Part shown: positions 8,408 to 18,838 of the stretch, one piece after another
Position numbering within the stretch: position 1 is the stretch's first letter
How the letters are laid out: each line of letters begins with the position of its first letter
NCBI RefSeq assembly: GCF_000384475.1
Contig: NZ_ARWB01000001.1
Location: forward strand, 124,001-188,000
Origin: Methylopila sp. M107
GTDB lineage: Bacteria; Pseudomonadota; Alphaproteobacteria; Rhizobiales; Methylopilaceae
Direction of reading: 5' to 3'
DNA length: 64,000 bases
Made by a program: the position numbers and the translations under genes
Notes under the pieces: model-generated
What the model saw: the letters and a program-made list of their open reading frames with translations, nothing else
What the model was told of the DNA's origin: nothing
Databases searched by the model: none

Positions 8408-9376
8408 ATGGCGCCAGCACCGACCGGGCGAAGCGCCGCGCAGCCTAGCCCGTCATTCAACGCCTTCCAGGGGGTGATCTCCGCCGTCTCGCCTGTGCGG
8501 GCGTACGAGGTTGAGTTTCGACGCGCCGACGGGGGCGGCCGCGATCTGGTGGTGATGTTCTCGTCCGGCCGCCGGTTCGCGTTCTATCGGCAGGATCTCG
8601 GCTGCGACGTACTGTTCGTGGCCGATCGCGACCTGCGGTATTACCTCCGCGACGCCGCGAGCCTGGCGAAAACCGTGATCCGTACGGTGGAGCAGGGCGA
8701 TTATCAGCGCGTGCTGTTCGCCGGGTCGAGCAAGGGAGGGTTCGGCGCGCTGTCGATCAGCCGGCTGTGCGCGCGGCTGCGGCCGGGGCGCGTGTTCCAC
8801 GTCGTCGCCTTCTCGCCTCAGGTCCGGCTGTTTCCACGCAATCCGGAACTCTACTTCAACAGCTACGCCATGCTGATGCGCCGCGCCCTGGTGAAGCCAC
8901 GGCTGATGCGCGCGCTCCGTCGGTTCGGCGACGTCTCGGACGTCGGACGGGAGCCGAACCTGGTGGTCGAGATCATCTATGCCGGCGACGCGGCGGTGGA
9001 CCGCAACGAGGCGAGGCGGATTTCCGGCGCGAACGTCAGCCACCGCGTCGTGGCTGGCGCCACGCATGGCACGGCGTTCCACTTCATGTGCCACGGGCTC
9101 GAAAAGCGGCAGATCAGGGCCCGCATCAAGCAGGCCTATCGACGGAGCGGGGATCAAGACCTTCGCCAGACGCGTCCGGCGGACCTGCGCGTCATGGTCG
9201 ACGAGGTGGTGGCGTCGACGCTCAAGGAGCCGACCATCACGGGCCTGTTCGCCGAGATCCTGGCGCGGGGTCCCGCCGCGCCGCGCGCGTCCGCTCCGAA
9301 ACTGGCGGCGCGGATCGCCGCCATTCTGACGGCCGCGATCCAAAAAACGCTTCGGCCCGCAATCGGCAAATCTTGA
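8408..9376 (+). CDS. Alpha/beta-hydrolase-like protein of unknown role
   Basis: A 322-residue protein with a likely serine-hydrolase core. The nucleophile elbow is GSSKGG (S108), preceded by the strand QRVLFA; a candidate acid lies in YAGDAAVDRNEA and a candidate histidine in GATHGTAFHF. No signal peptide is seen. Similar layouts occur in proteins linked to surface polysaccharide clusters, but nothing here points to a substrate. The start at 8408 has GAGGGAG 10 bases upstream; an upstream TTG at 8387 is less likely. Confidence 0.6.
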   Translation: MAPAPTGRSAAQPSPSFNAFQGVISAVSPVRAYEVEFRRADGGGRDLVVMFSSGRRFAFYRQDLGCDVLFVADRDLRYYLRDAASLAKTVIRTVEQGDYQRVLFAGSSKGGFGALSISRLCARLRPGRVFHVVAFSPQVRLFPRNPELYFNSYAMLMRRALVKPRLMRALRRFGDVSDVGREPNLVVEIIYAGDAAVDRNEARRISGANVSHRVVAGATHGTAFHFMCHGLEKRQIRARIKQAYRRSGDQDLRQTRPADLRVMVDEVVASTLKEPTITGLFAEILARGPAAPRASAPKLAARIAAILTAAIQKTLRPAIGKS

Positions 9377-9410
9377 CTCTGGAGGGCCTCGATCGTATCT
9401 CGCTCTCGCG

Positions 9411-9437
9411 CTGGCACTCTCTCAACGGGAGTGCTAG
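9411..9437 (+). promoter_or_regulatory. CIRCE element (HrcA operator)
   Basis: The arms are CTGGCACTC and GAGTGCTAG separated by nine bases, close to the CIRCE consensus TTAGCACTC-N9-GAGTGCTAA. It lies 80 bp upstream of groES, so the groESL operon should be repressed by HrcA and induced by heat. Confidence 0.93.
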
Positions 9438-9517
9438 CAGCGCCGGCGGCCTCGACCGCCGAGACATTTGCAACGCCCAAGCAAATCAGCGCAATCCGCG
9501 CGAGAGGATTTGACCCT

Positions 9518-9805
9518 ATGAGCTTCCGTCCGCTGCACGACCGCGTGGTCGTCCGCCGCCTCACCGCCGAAGAGAAGTCGAAGGGCGGCATCATCATCCC
9601 GGACACCGCCAAGGAAAAGCCGCAGGAAGGCGAAGTCGTCGCCGTCGGCCCCGGCGGTCGTGACGACGCCGGCAAGATCGTCGCCCTCGACGTCAAGTCC
9701 GGCGACAAGATCCTGTTCGGCAAGTGGTCCGGCACCGAAGTCAAGATCGACGGCGAAGACCTGCTGATCATGAAGGAGTCGGACATTCTGGGCGTGATCG
9801 CCTGA
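9518..9805 (+). CDS. groES: Co-chaperonin GroES
   Basis: A 95-residue Hsp10 with the family start [10 protein letters not shown], the mobile loop [14 protein letters not shown] and the C-terminal [13 protein letters not shown]. It caps GroEL during protein folding in the cytosol. The start at 9518 has GAGAGGA upstream. It is the first gene of a CIRCE-controlled operon, with groEL 86 bp downstream. Confidence 0.97.
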   Translation: MSFRPLHDRVVVRRLTAEEKSKGGIIIPDTAKEKPQEGEVVAVGPGGRDDAGKIVALDVKSGDKILFGKWSGTEVKIDGEDLLIMKESDILGVIA

Positions 9806-9813
9806 TTGTCTGA

Positions 9814-11619
<1,806 letters not shown>

Positions 11620-11637
11620 TTCCGACATCGAATAGGG

Positions 11638-11670
11638 AAGGCCCCGGAGCGATCCGGGGCCTTTCCGTTT
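11638..11670 (+). terminator. Intrinsic terminator of groESL
   Basis: A perfect 10-bp stem (AAGGCCCCGG / CCGGGGCCTT) with a 6-nt loop is followed by TCCGTTT. It lies between the groEL tail repeat and the convergent NTF2-like gene and may act in both directions. Confidence 0.8.
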
Positions 11671-11688
11671 GCCCCGCCGCTTGCCTGC

Positions 11689-12072
11689 TCAGAACATTCC
11701 GTTCGGATTGGCCGACGTCTCGGGCACGACCTGCAGCACGTCCCAGTGCTCGACGATCTTGCCGGCGCCATCCAGGCGGAAGATGTCGATGCCCGCATAG
11801 TCGTGGTCGGCCGGCCAATGCTGCAGGCAGTGCAGCACGACGAGGTCGCCTTCCGCGACAGCCCGTTTCACCTCAACGCGTTTGCCGGGCCATTCCCGCG
11901 CCATGCGCTCGAAATAGGCGATGAAGCCTTCCTTGCCGGTCGCGACGTGCGGGTTGTGCTGGATGTAGTCCTCGCCGACGTAAATCTCGATCGCCTCGCG
12001 GGGCCGACACTCGTTGAACATCAGCTCATAGAAGGCGATGACGTTCGCCTTGTTGCGCGCAGCGTCAGTCAT
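11689..12072 (-). CDS. NTF2/SnoaL-like ester-cyclase family protein
   Basis: A 127-residue single-domain protein of the SnoaL-like/NTF2 superfamily: helix [14 protein letters not shown], then [10 protein letters not shown] and the strand core [33 protein letters not shown]. Such proteins form a conical barrel with a small-molecule pocket; the substrate is unknown. It follows the AraC gene on the same strand by 46 bp and may be co-transcribed. Confidence 0.78.
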   Translation of the reverse strand: MTDAARNKANVIAFYELMFNECRPREAIEIYVGEDYIQHNPHVATGKEGFIAYFERMAREWPGKRVEVKRAVAEGDLVVLHCLQHWPADHDYAGIDIFRLDGAGKIVEHWDVLQVVPETSANPNGMF

Positions 12073-12118
12073 GGGTTCCCCCGGCTTGAACTGTTCCGAA
12101 CTCGACCGGCGTTTCGGC

Positions 12119-12907
12119 TCACCTGCGAACGCCGGTCAAGCTGCGCGACGCAGGGGCTCCAAAAGTCCTTCGGAAGTCATGGGCGAAGTGCGCCTGATCC
12201 GAAAAACCCGCATCGTGCGCGGCTGTGGTGAAGTTCGCGCCCGCGACCACGGCGTCGATCGCGCGCCGCATCCTCGCCCAAGATCGGTAGCGGCTGAACG
12301 GCGTTCCGATCTCCTGCGCGAACAGGCGGCGAAGCCGGGACGCCGAAAGACCCGTAGACGATGCAAAGCGCGAGAGGTCGGGCGTTGTCTCGTCGGCCTC
12401 GCCAAGCGCACGTGCGACCTGGACGATTCGCGGGTCGATCGCCCGCCGCGCCCCGCTCGCGCCGAACGCCAGCAGATCGTCGAGCGCCGAGCCCGCCCAG
12501 CCGAGGCTCTCTCCGTCCTCGTAGAGGTCGCGGACGAAGCCGGTGACGTTCGACCGGCCGACCAGCGCGCCGCCGATGTCCTCCGCGTCCCTCATGAGCG
12601 GCGCGAAAATGTGGGCGTTTGCTAGCGTCGGCTCGACATAGAGCACGGCGATCGGCTCGCCCCCGACCTGCAGCTCATGGACCTTTCCGGCCGGCACGAC
12701 CGCCGCATGGCAGGTCAGCCAGTCGCCGGCGCCGCCGAGACGAAGCCCGAACGGCGCGCCGAGGCTCGAAAGGAAGACCGGCGCGCCATGCTCGTGCGGG
12801 GCGTTGTAGTCGAGCGGCCCGACGAACAGCGTGCGTCCGGCGTCGAGCCGCCAGAGAGGGCGCAGTTCCGCAGCCTCTTCGTACAAGCGCCGTGCCTCTC
12901 CGGACAT
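12119..12907 (-). CDS. AraC family transcriptional regulator
   Basis: A 262-residue regulator with a cupin-like N-terminal sensing domain (about 15-100) and a C-terminal double helix-turn-helix (about 165-258): [24 protein letters not shown] and [25 protein letters not shown]. It is divergent from the metallo-hydrolase gene; only 35 bp separate the two starts, with an inverted repeat in the middle, so it probably controls that gene and itself. Confidence 0.86.
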   Translation of the reverse strand: MSGEARRLYEEAAELRPLWRLDAGRTLFVGPLDYNAPHEHGAPVFLSSLGAPFGLRLGGAGDWLTCHAAVVPAGKVHELQVGGEPIAVLYVEPTLANAHIFAPLMRDAEDIGGALVGRSNVTGFVRDLYEDGESLGWAGSALDDLLAFGASGARRAIDPRIVQVARALGEADETTPDLSRFASSTGLSASRLRRLFAQEIGTPFSRYRSWARMRRAIDAVVAGANFTTAAHDAGFSDQAHFAHDFRRTFGAPASRSLTGVRR

Positions 12908-12913
12908 CTAGCG

Positions 12914-12934
12914 TCTCCCGATCCGTTCGGGAGA
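12914..12934. promoter_or_regulatory. Inverted repeat between divergent starts
   Basis: An 8-bp perfect inverted repeat (TCTCCCGA, TCCGT, TCGGGAGA) fills the 35-bp gap between the AraC gene and the metallo-hydrolase gene. Each arm also carries the ribosome-binding GGGAG of one of the two genes. It could be an operator, an RNA hairpin masking translation starts, or only a consequence of facing ribosome-binding sites. Confidence 0.4.
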
Positions 12935-12942
12935 AGACGCCA

Positions 12943-13941
12943 ATGACGTTCGAAAATCCACTGGTTCTCAACCGCCGCGCCGCGCTCGCCGGTCTCGCGG
13001 CGCCGGCCCTGCTGTCGCTCGCGGCTGCCCCCGCCGGAGCGCGCGACGCGAAAGCCTTGCCGGCGCCGCCGCCGTTCCACCGCTTCGCGCTCGGACGGCT
13101 TACCATCACGGTGCTGTCGGACGGCGGCGCGATGGTCGACGGTCCCTGGCCGATCGTGGGCGAGGACCGGCCTCCGGAGGAGGTCGAGCGGCTGATGGTC
13201 GAGAACCTGCTGCCGTCGAAGCGCTTCTGGCCGGGCTTCAGCCCGGTCGTCATCGACGACGGAAAAACCCGAACGCTCGTCGATACGGGGAACGGCGCCG
13301 ACGGCTTCATTCCGCGCCCCGCCGCCGGGCGGCTGGTCGAGAGCCTGAGGGCCGCCGGCTATGCGCCTGACGATATCGACCTCGTCGCGTTGACCCATGG
13401 CCATGTCGATCATATCGGCGGGGTCATGGAGGCGGGCGCGCCGGTCTTTCCCAAGGCGCGCTATGCGATCGGGGCGGTCGAGCACGCGTTCTGGTCGGAC
13501 CCTGCGCGATTGGGCGCGGCGGAGGGCTCGAACGAGCTCAAGTCGGCGAAGCTTTTCATGAAGACGTTCCCGGCGCTCGCCGACCGCACGACGCTGCTGA
13601 AGCCGGGACAGGACGCGGCCCCCGGCGTGGCCGCTCTCGCGGCCCATGGCCATACGCCCGGCCATCTGGCCTTTCACATCGAGAACGAAGGCAAGCGACT
13701 GCTTCTGTGGGGCGACTGCGCGCATCACGAGGTGGCCTCGCTCGCCCATCCCGAGTGGAGCGCCTTCTTCGACATGGACAAGGAGGAAGGAAAGGCGACG
13801 CGCGCGCGGATCTACGACATGGCGGCGGCCGATCGGCTGCCGGTCCTCGGCTACCACACGTCGTTCCCCTCGCTCGGCTTCGTTGCGCGGCAGGGAAGCG
13901 GCTTCAGATGGATCCCGGAAACGTACCAGCTGGCGGAGTGA
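12943..13941 (+). CDS. Exported MBL-fold metallo-hydrolase
   Basis: A 332-residue protein with a twin-arginine-type leader (NRRAALAGLAAPALL, cleavage near AGARDA) and a metallo-beta-lactamase domain. Metal ligands are visible in THGHVDHIGG, AAHGHTPGH and GDCAHHE, and a final histidine in LGYHTSF. The family includes lactonases and other hydrolases; the substrate is not evident. The start at 12943 has GGGAG upstream. Divergent from and probably controlled by the AraC gene. Confidence 0.85.
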   Translation: MTFENPLVLNRRAALAGLAAPALLSLAAAPAGARDAKALPAPPPFHRFALGRLTITVLSDGGAMVDGPWPIVGEDRPPEEVERLMVENLLPSKRFWPGFSPVVIDDGKTRTLVDTGNGADGFIPRPAAGRLVESLRAAGYAPDDIDLVALTHGHVDHIGGVMEAGAPVFPKARYAIGAVEHAFWSDPARLGAAEGSNELKSAKLFMKTFPALADRTTLLKPGQDAAPGVAALAAHGHTPGHLAFHIENEGKRLLLWGDCAHHEVASLAHPEWSAFFDMDKEEGKATRARIYDMAAADRLPVLGYHTSFPSLGFVARQGSGFRWIPETYQLAE

Positions 13942-14128
13942 GCGCCCGCCGCGGTCGCGCAACGCGGCGGTTTCGCGCAATCGTGAGTGCGAAAGCGGCG
14001 GGCGGAATCGAGGTCGTGGAGCGTCGCCTTCTGGTTGACTTATTGGGGTCGTCGGATCGGCGGACAATGGCCGTTCGCGTCAATCGCGGGCGGCCCTGAC
14101 GGCGACCCGCACAGAGGAGAACGTCCCC

Positions 14129-14425
14129 ATGTCCAGCGCGGAACACTCGGGCTCCAAGGGGCTCGCGCCGACGGAAAGCCCTGACGCTGTCGAAACGCTG
14201 GTGGCGGCGCGGTTCGTTCTCGATCCTGAAGATATGCTGCTCATCTGGCAGTCCGCGATGACCATCCCGGCGGCCTGGATGGCGGAATGCCTCGAGTTCA
14301 CCACCCGCCAGTTGCAGGCTCAGGCCGCCGTCTTGGAAACCGTCACGACGCGGGACGCCGCCGCGGCCGAGCCGGTCCGCGACGTCGCTGAGACGTCCCC
14401 CGATCGATCCGGACTGGCGGCCTGA
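14129..14425 (+). CDS. Small helical protein, possibly phasin-like
   Basis: A 98-residue protein with a strong GAGGAGAA ribosome-binding site. The central part (DPEDMLLIWQSAMTIPAAWMAECLEFTTRQLQAQA) is a long amphipathic helix pair reminiscent of phasins, which coat polyhydroxyalkanoate granules; the tail is Ala/Asp-rich. The phasin idea rests only on this helical style and is weak. It stands alone between the metallo-hydrolase gene and pstS. Confidence 0.6.
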   Translation: MSSAEHSGSKGLAPTESPDAVETLVAARFVLDPEDMLLIWQSAMTIPAAWMAECLEFTTRQLQAQAAVLETVTTRDAAAAEPVRDVAETSPDRSGLAA

Positions 14426-14482
14426 GAGGCGTGCCGACGGCACGAGCCGCGCCGTCGGACTGGAGCGCGGCCGAGCAGGTCG

Positions 14483-15586
14483 TCAGCTGCGGCCGAACAG
14501 TCCCGGCTGCGGCAGGATCGTCGGCGTCGCGCCGAGCGTGTCGCGCCAGTGGTCGCGCACCTTCGCGACGAGCGCGGGCGGCAGCGGCACGTAGCCGAGG
14601 CCGGTGGCCTGCACGACGCCGCGCTCGAACCCCCAGTTGAAGAAGTCGAGCACCGCGGCCGTGCGGCCGGACGAGGGCTTGGCGCTCGGGACCACCACGA
14701 AGGTCGTCGTCACGATCGGATAGGCGCCTTCGCCTCGAACGTTGATCAGCGAGGGAGCCGTGTCGCTCTTCGCGCCCCAGTCGGCGCCCGCGGCCGCGGC
14801 CTGGAAGCTTTCCGGGCTCGGCGCGACGAAGCCGCCGGCGCCGGTCTTCAGCGAGGCGGCGACGAGACCGGCGCGGCGGGCGGTCGCGAGGTCGACATAG
14901 CCGATCGCGTTCGGCGTCTTCTTCACGGTCTCGGCGACGCCGTCATTGCCCTTGGCGGCTGTGCCTGCCGGCCACTTGACGTTTAGACCGGCGCCGACCG
15001 GCTTCCAGGCCGGGCTGACGCCCGCGAGGAACGTCGTGAACGCGAAGGTCGAGCCGGAGCCGTCGGCGCGACGAACCGCGACGATCTCGGCTTCGGGCAG
15101 GTTGAGGTCGGGGTTCAGAGCCTTGATGGCGGGGTCCGACCAGCGCTTGAGCTTGCCGAGATAGATGTCGGCGAGCAGCGCGCCGTCGAGCTTCAGCTTG
15201 CCGGCCTCGACGCCCGGCAGGTTCACCGCCGCCACGATGCCGCCGATCACGACCGGGAACTGCGCGACGCCGTATTGCTTCAGCTCGTCCGCCGACAGCG
15301 GAACCTCGGTCGCGCCGAAATCGACCGCGCGGTCCTTGATGCGCATGACGCCGGCCTGCGAGCCGACCGCCTCGTAGTCGAGCCCGGCGGACCCTTGAGA
15401 TTCCGCGGTCCATTGCGAGCGGAGATAGTCCTGGGACCAGCGGTTCAGCAACGGCTGGACGAAGGTCGAGCCGGCGCCGGCGACGTTCTGGGCCTGCGCG
15501 GAGCCGTCCGCCATCAGCGCGCCGGCGAGCGCGAGGGCGGCGACGGCTAGGCGGGCCGGTCTCAGATTCAGGGTTTGGCGGATCAT
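14483..15586 (-). CDS. pstS: Phosphate ABC transporter substrate-binding protein PstS
   Basis: A 367-residue periplasmic binding protein. A signal peptide (residues 1-31, ending GSAQAQ) precedes the PstS core with phosphate-contact motifs GAGSTFVQP, SQGSAGL, FGATEVPL and DGSGSTFAFT. The start at 15586 has GGAGAG upstream; an in-frame extension to 15694 reads through a repeat element and is not coding. The usual pstCAB genes are absent; a Na/Pi cotransporter gene lies just upstream on the same strand instead. Confidence 0.9.
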   Translation of the reverse strand: MIRQTLNLRPARLAVAALALAGALMADGSAQAQNVAGAGSTFVQPLLNRWSQDYLRSQWTAESQGSAGLDYEAVGSQAGVMRIKDRAVDFGATEVPLSADELKQYGVAQFPVVIGGIVAAVNLPGVEAGKLKLDGALLADIYLGKLKRWSDPAIKALNPDLNLPEAEIVAVRRADGSGSTFAFTTFLAGVSPAWKPVGAGLNVKWPAGTAAKGNDGVAETVKKTPNAIGYVDLATARRAGLVAASLKTGAGGFVAPSPESFQAAAAGADWGAKSDTAPSLINVRGEGAYPIVTTTFVVVPSAKPSSGRTAAVLDFFNWGFERGVVQATGLGYVPLPPALVAKVRDHWRDTLGATPTILPQPGLFGRS

Positions 15587-15614
15587 GCTGCTCTCCGAGC
15601 TAGGACGTTGGGTC

Positions 15615-15697
15615 GTCATTGCCGGGCTTGACCCGGCAATCCATCGGGCGCGGACGCGCCCGGCGAGATGGATGCCCGGATCAAGTCCGGGCATGAC
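15615..15697. repeat. BIME-like paired dyad, copy 1
   Basis: Two 9-bp hairpins in opposite orientation, ATTGCCGGG-CTTGA-CCCGGCAAT (15618-15640) and ATGCCCGGA-TCAAG-TCCGGGCAT (15672-15694), flank a GC-rich middle hairpin (GGGCGCG/CGCGCCC). The outer GTCAT/ATGAC and the inner CCATC/GATGG also pair, so the whole 83 bp can fold as one nested structure. It lies between the cotransporter gene and pstS. Confidence 0.85.
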
Positions 15698-15738
15698 GGC
15701 GACGCGCGCCGGGTCGGAACCCGGCGCGCCCCTTCGCG

Positions 15739-17454
15739 TCAGGCCGGGACCGGCGAGAGCCCGAAACCGCCGCTTTCGCGGGGCGCCTTCACCTCGGCGG
15801 GCAGTGCGCGCGAGACCGAGCGACGCTCGGCGTCGATGCGCTCGATCAGGAAGTAGGCGCGTTCCGCACTTCCCAGCAGAGCCAGGATCGCGCCGCGCTC
15901 GACCCAGGGGAGCGAGCCGTTGAGGCGGAGCGCCTCGGCGCGCAGGTCGCCCAGCGCCGCGATGCGCGGGGCGGCTTCCGCCGAGAGGTTTTCGCGGCGC
16001 GCGGCGGCGGGGTCGACGACGACGCGCAGGCCCTCCGCCACCTGGTCGAGCATCGCGTCGACCAGCTTGCGGCCCTTCTCCTCGAACGGCTGGCGCTCGA
16101 CGCGGCGGGCGATCTGGTAGAGCGCCTCGCCGAGGCTCGCGGTGTGGTCCTCTTCCTCGATCAGGCTCGCGACGAGATCGGCCCGCTCATAGGGCATCTC
16201 GGACTTGAAGAGGCCGGAGGTGTAGGCGCGGACCTCGCGGTTCAGAACGTCGAGCTGGGCGTGATGGACCTCGACCTTGTCGGGCGCGTCTTCACGCCCA
16301 CGGGCGATGTCGAGGAACTTGAGCGCGCCGGCGAGGTAGCGCTCGTTCTCGCGCTGGATCGCGGGCACCGCGGTCTCGATCCTGCCGGCCGCTTCCGCCG
16401 TCAGATGCTGCGGGACCGAATAGTCCTCGACGTCGTCGAGCGCGGACGCGCCGACCTTCATCAGCACGCGTTCGAATACGCCGACGAAGGGGTAGAGCAG
16501 GATGACGTTGAAGATGTTGAAGAAGGTCGAGTAGACGCCGATCGCGACCGGCACCAGCGGGAAGGTCTCCTTGCCGTTGACGACGACCGGAACGCTCGGA
16601 TCGCCGCCGAACCACTGCATGACCCAGGTGAGGACGTCCATCGACACGAAGAACAGCGGGATCGTCACCATCACCCCGATGATGTTGAACGAGATGTGCG
16701 CGTAGGCCGCACGCTTGGCGTTCTTCGAGAGGTTGAGCGAAGCGAGCCACGAGGTGACGGTCGTGCCGAGGTCGGCGCCGAGCGAGAACGCGACCGCGGT
16801 CTGCCAGTCGAGGATGCCGGCCGCGCCGAGGCCCATCACGATGCCGATCGTCGCCGAGGACGAATGGATCATGGCGGTGACGCCGGCCGCGATGAACACG
16901 CAGGACAGCAGGTTGACGTAGGTGTCGGCCTTCAGCGACGAGATGATCGACATCACCTCGGGCATCGAGCGCAGCGGCTTCAGGCCGCCGGTCATCAGGT
17001 TGAGGCCGTAGAAGATCAGCGCGAAGCCGATGCAGGCGAGCGCGATGTTCTTCACCTTGTCGGTCTTGGCGAAGATGTAGAGCAGCGCGAACAGGCCCGC
17101 GAACAGCAGGCCGAGCGGCCCGAGCGGCAGCGCGATCAGGCCGTTGCCGAGCGTCGTGCCGATGTTCGCGCCCATGATCACCGAGATCGCGGGGCGAAGG
17201 CCGACGACGCCGGCGTTGACGAGGCCGACCACCATGACGGTCATCGCGGTCGAGGACTGGATGACGCCGGTGATGAAGGTGCCGGCGACGACGCCCTTCG
17301 CGGGCGTTCCGGCGAACTTGGCGAGCAGCGCGCGCATCTTGTTGACGGCGAGCGACTGGATGCCGTTCGACATGAATTCGAGGCCGAGCATGAAGATGCC
17401 GAGGCCGCCGATGACCGGCACGATGATTTGCGTGAAAATGTCGACTTGTTGCAT
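15739..17454 (-). CDS. Na/Pi cotransporter family protein with PhoU-like tail
   Basis: A 571-residue inner-membrane protein. Residues about 1-330 hold the transmembrane core with two inverted PNaS repeats, marked by GVIQSSTAMTVMVVG and AMIHSSSATIGIVMG; residues about 345-560 are soluble and helical like PhoU. It should take up phosphate with sodium, or sense it. The gene is followed by pstS on the same strand (152 bp, with a repeat between), forming a phosphate-linked pair. I saw no clear Pho box upstream. Confidence 0.9.
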   Translation of the reverse strand: MQQVDIFTQIIVPVIGGLGIFMLGLEFMSNGIQSLAVNKMRALLAKFAGTPAKGVVAGTFITGVIQSSTAMTVMVVGLVNAGVVGLRPAISVIMGANIGTTLGNGLIALPLGPLGLLFAGLFALLYIFAKTDKVKNIALACIGFALIFYGLNLMTGGLKPLRSMPEVMSIISSLKADTYVNLLSCVFIAAGVTAMIHSSSATIGIVMGLGAAGILDWQTAVAFSLGADLGTTVTSWLASLNLSKNAKRAAYAHISFNIIGVMVTIPLFFVSMDVLTWVMQWFGGDPSVPVVVNGKETFPLVPVAIGVYSTFFNIFNVILLYPFVGVFERVLMKVGASALDDVEDYSVPQHLTAEAAGRIETAVPAIQRENERYLAGALKFLDIARGREDAPDKVEVHHAQLDVLNREVRAYTSGLFKSEMPYERADLVASLIEEEDHTASLGEALYQIARRVERQPFEEKGRKLVDAMLDQVAEGLRVVVDPAAARRENLSAEAAPRIAALGDLRAEALRLNGSLPWVERGAILALLGSAERAYFLIERIDAERRSVSRALPAEVKAPRESGGFGLSPVPA

Positions 17455-17818
17455 CCGACGCGCTCCAGACTGGATGAGCCGAGACGTCGCAAGCAGCTTT
17501 GGCGCCCTCGGACTCTCCGGGGCGGGACAAGCGATGCGTTAAATCTTCGGCAGGCGCCGCGCCGATCTCCAGCGCCGCCCCAGAATGGGCTTATTTCGGT
17601 TGTGCGACGCGCCGGTGACCACGAAAACGTTACCGAGATCTTAACCGAGCGCCCATACCGCCGCTTTGTCACGGTCCGGCTTGACCGGACCATCCGCGCC
17701 TGACGTTGGGTTCGACGTTGAACGTGGGTCCTCCGGTCAAGCCGGAGGACGACGAGGCTCATTCGGCGGCTTTGGCGGGGAGCCAGTGCGCAAGGCCGTT
17801 GGTATTGACGGCTTTTCT
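17455..17818. other. Intergenic stretch, promoter side of the cotransporter gene
   Basis: A 364-bp interval between the cotransporter start and the 3' end of the TauE gene. It holds TTAA half-sites at about 17539 and 17641 and the dyad repeat copy 2 at its right end. No open frame with convincing protein features is seen, and no tandem CTGTCAT Pho box. Confidence 0.6.
17668..17752. repeat. BIME-like paired dyad, copy 2
   Basis: Hairpin GGTCCGG-CTTGA-CCGGACC (17673-17691) and hairpin GTCCTCCGG-TCAAG-CCGGAGGAC (17728-17750) repeat the architecture of copy 1: the loops are CTTGA and TCAAG and the two halves face each other. The stem sequences differ but are compensated, which suggests selection for pairing. 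Confidence 0.8.
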
Positions 17819-18583
17819 TCAGCCGCCGAGGGCGAGATGGGCGCCGAGCGCGAGCAGGCCGACGAAGAACACTTTCTTGAACGTCGTTTGCGACACGCGC
17901 CGCCGGAGCGCCTGGCCGGCCGCCATGCCGATAGCGGCGGGGATCAGCGCGAGCGCCGAGCCCGTCAGCGATTGCGCCGCGAAGCCGCCGGCGAGCCAGA
18001 GGCCGAGACCGAGCCCGAGGGTCGAGACTGTGAAGGAGAGGCCCATGGCCTGGACCAGAGCCTCCTTGTCGAGCCCGAGCGACTGCAGGTAGGGCGCGGC
18101 CGGCATCACCGAGACGCCGGTGCCGCCCGTCAGCGCGCCGGTCGCCAAGCCCACCGCCGGGCTCATCCACCGCTCGCCGCCATGGGCGGGGGCGGGCAGG
18201 CGCCGGCCGCTGAGGCCGAACACGGCGTAGACGAGCAGCACGACGCCCAGCAGCACGGTGGCGTAGTGGGCGTAAGCGCTGGCGAGCAGGCCGGCGCACG
18301 CCACCGCCATGACGGCGTTCGCCGTCACCATCGGCCAGAAGCGCTTCAGCGCCGCGAACGGGGAGGGTCCCGTCGCGAGCTGCCACGCGTTCGTCAGGAC
18401 CGTAGGCACGAACAGCAGCGAGGCGGCCTGGGCCGGCGGAAACACCGTCGCCAGCAGGCCCATCGCGACCGTCGGCAGCCCCATGCCGCTGACGCCCTTG
18501 ACGAGCCCGCCCAGGCAAAAGGCGATGAAAATGAGGGCGAGAGCGGAGGGAGCCATGTCGAACATGGGCGCGAGGTTGAACAT
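17819..18583 (-). CDS. TauE/SafE family membrane transporter
   Basis: A 254-residue polytopic protein with about eight hydrophobic helices and the TauE/SafE pattern (GGLVKGVSGMGLPTVAMGLLA near the start; GALTGGTGVSVMPAAPYLQSLGLDKEALVQAMGL in the middle). The family exports sulfite or other small organic anions. The start has GGGAG upstream; internal ATGs at 18565 and 18556 are alternatives. Divergent from a LysR gene with a transposon-like repeat between them. Confidence 0.85.
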   Translation of the reverse strand: MFNLAPMFDMAPSALALIFIAFCLGGLVKGVSGMGLPTVAMGLLATVFPPAQAASLLFVPTVLTNAWQLATGPSPFAALKRFWPMVTANAVMAVACAGLLASAYAHYATVLLGVVLLVYAVFGLSGRRLPAPAHGGERWMSPAVGLATGALTGGTGVSVMPAAPYLQSLGLDKEALVQAMGLSFTVSTLGLGLGLWLAGGFAAQSLTGSALALIPAAIGMAAGQALRRRVSQTTFKKVFFVGLLALGAHLALGG

Positions 18584-18663
18584 TCGCTCCCGGAGTGCGC
18601 AATCTGGACTTCGCTGACGGTGGGTTCGTGATTTCCGAAGTGAGAAGAACGAGCGGCTCCGGT

Positions 18664-18808
18664 GTCCCCCTCCCCCTTGCGGGGAGGGGCTAGGGGTGGG
18701 GGTGGTTCAGGAAATGGCTCAGATCGTGAAGCTGCTCTACGCCGGACGTCGAAGCTTCATCTGGCGCCACCCCCACCCCTAACCCCTCCCCGCAAGGGGG
18801 AGGGGGAC
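18664..18808. mobile_element. MITE-like element with 42-bp terminal inverted repeats
   Basis: A 145-bp non-coding element. The left end 18664-18705 and the right end 18767-18808 are reverse complements over 42 bases with a single mismatch; both start GTCCCCCTCCCCC. The 61-bp centre has no open frame. It lies in the shared promoter region of the TauE and LysR genes, ending 30 bp before the LysR start. It resembles a miniature inverted-repeat element; no target-site duplication is obvious. Confidence 0.75.
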
Positions 18809-18838
18809 AGAACTGCCGGACGTCGCGGAGAGCCAAGA

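Noticed and set aside
15587..15694. N-terminal extension of PstS beginning MPGLDPGIH
   Set aside because: This is the translated dyad repeat; the true signal peptide starts at 15586 with a ribosome-binding site.
17455..17660. Pho box upstream of the Na/Pi cotransporter
   Set aside because: No tandem CTGTCAT-like repeats were found on either strand.
16144..17703. Plus-strand 519-codon frame antisense to the Na/Pi cotransporter
   Set aside because: Mirror frame with Asp/His/Arg-rich composition; the minus strand has clear PNaS motifs.
18662..18838. N-terminal extension of the LysR protein
   Set aside because: It reads through the MITE-like element; the conserved winged helix starts at 18839.
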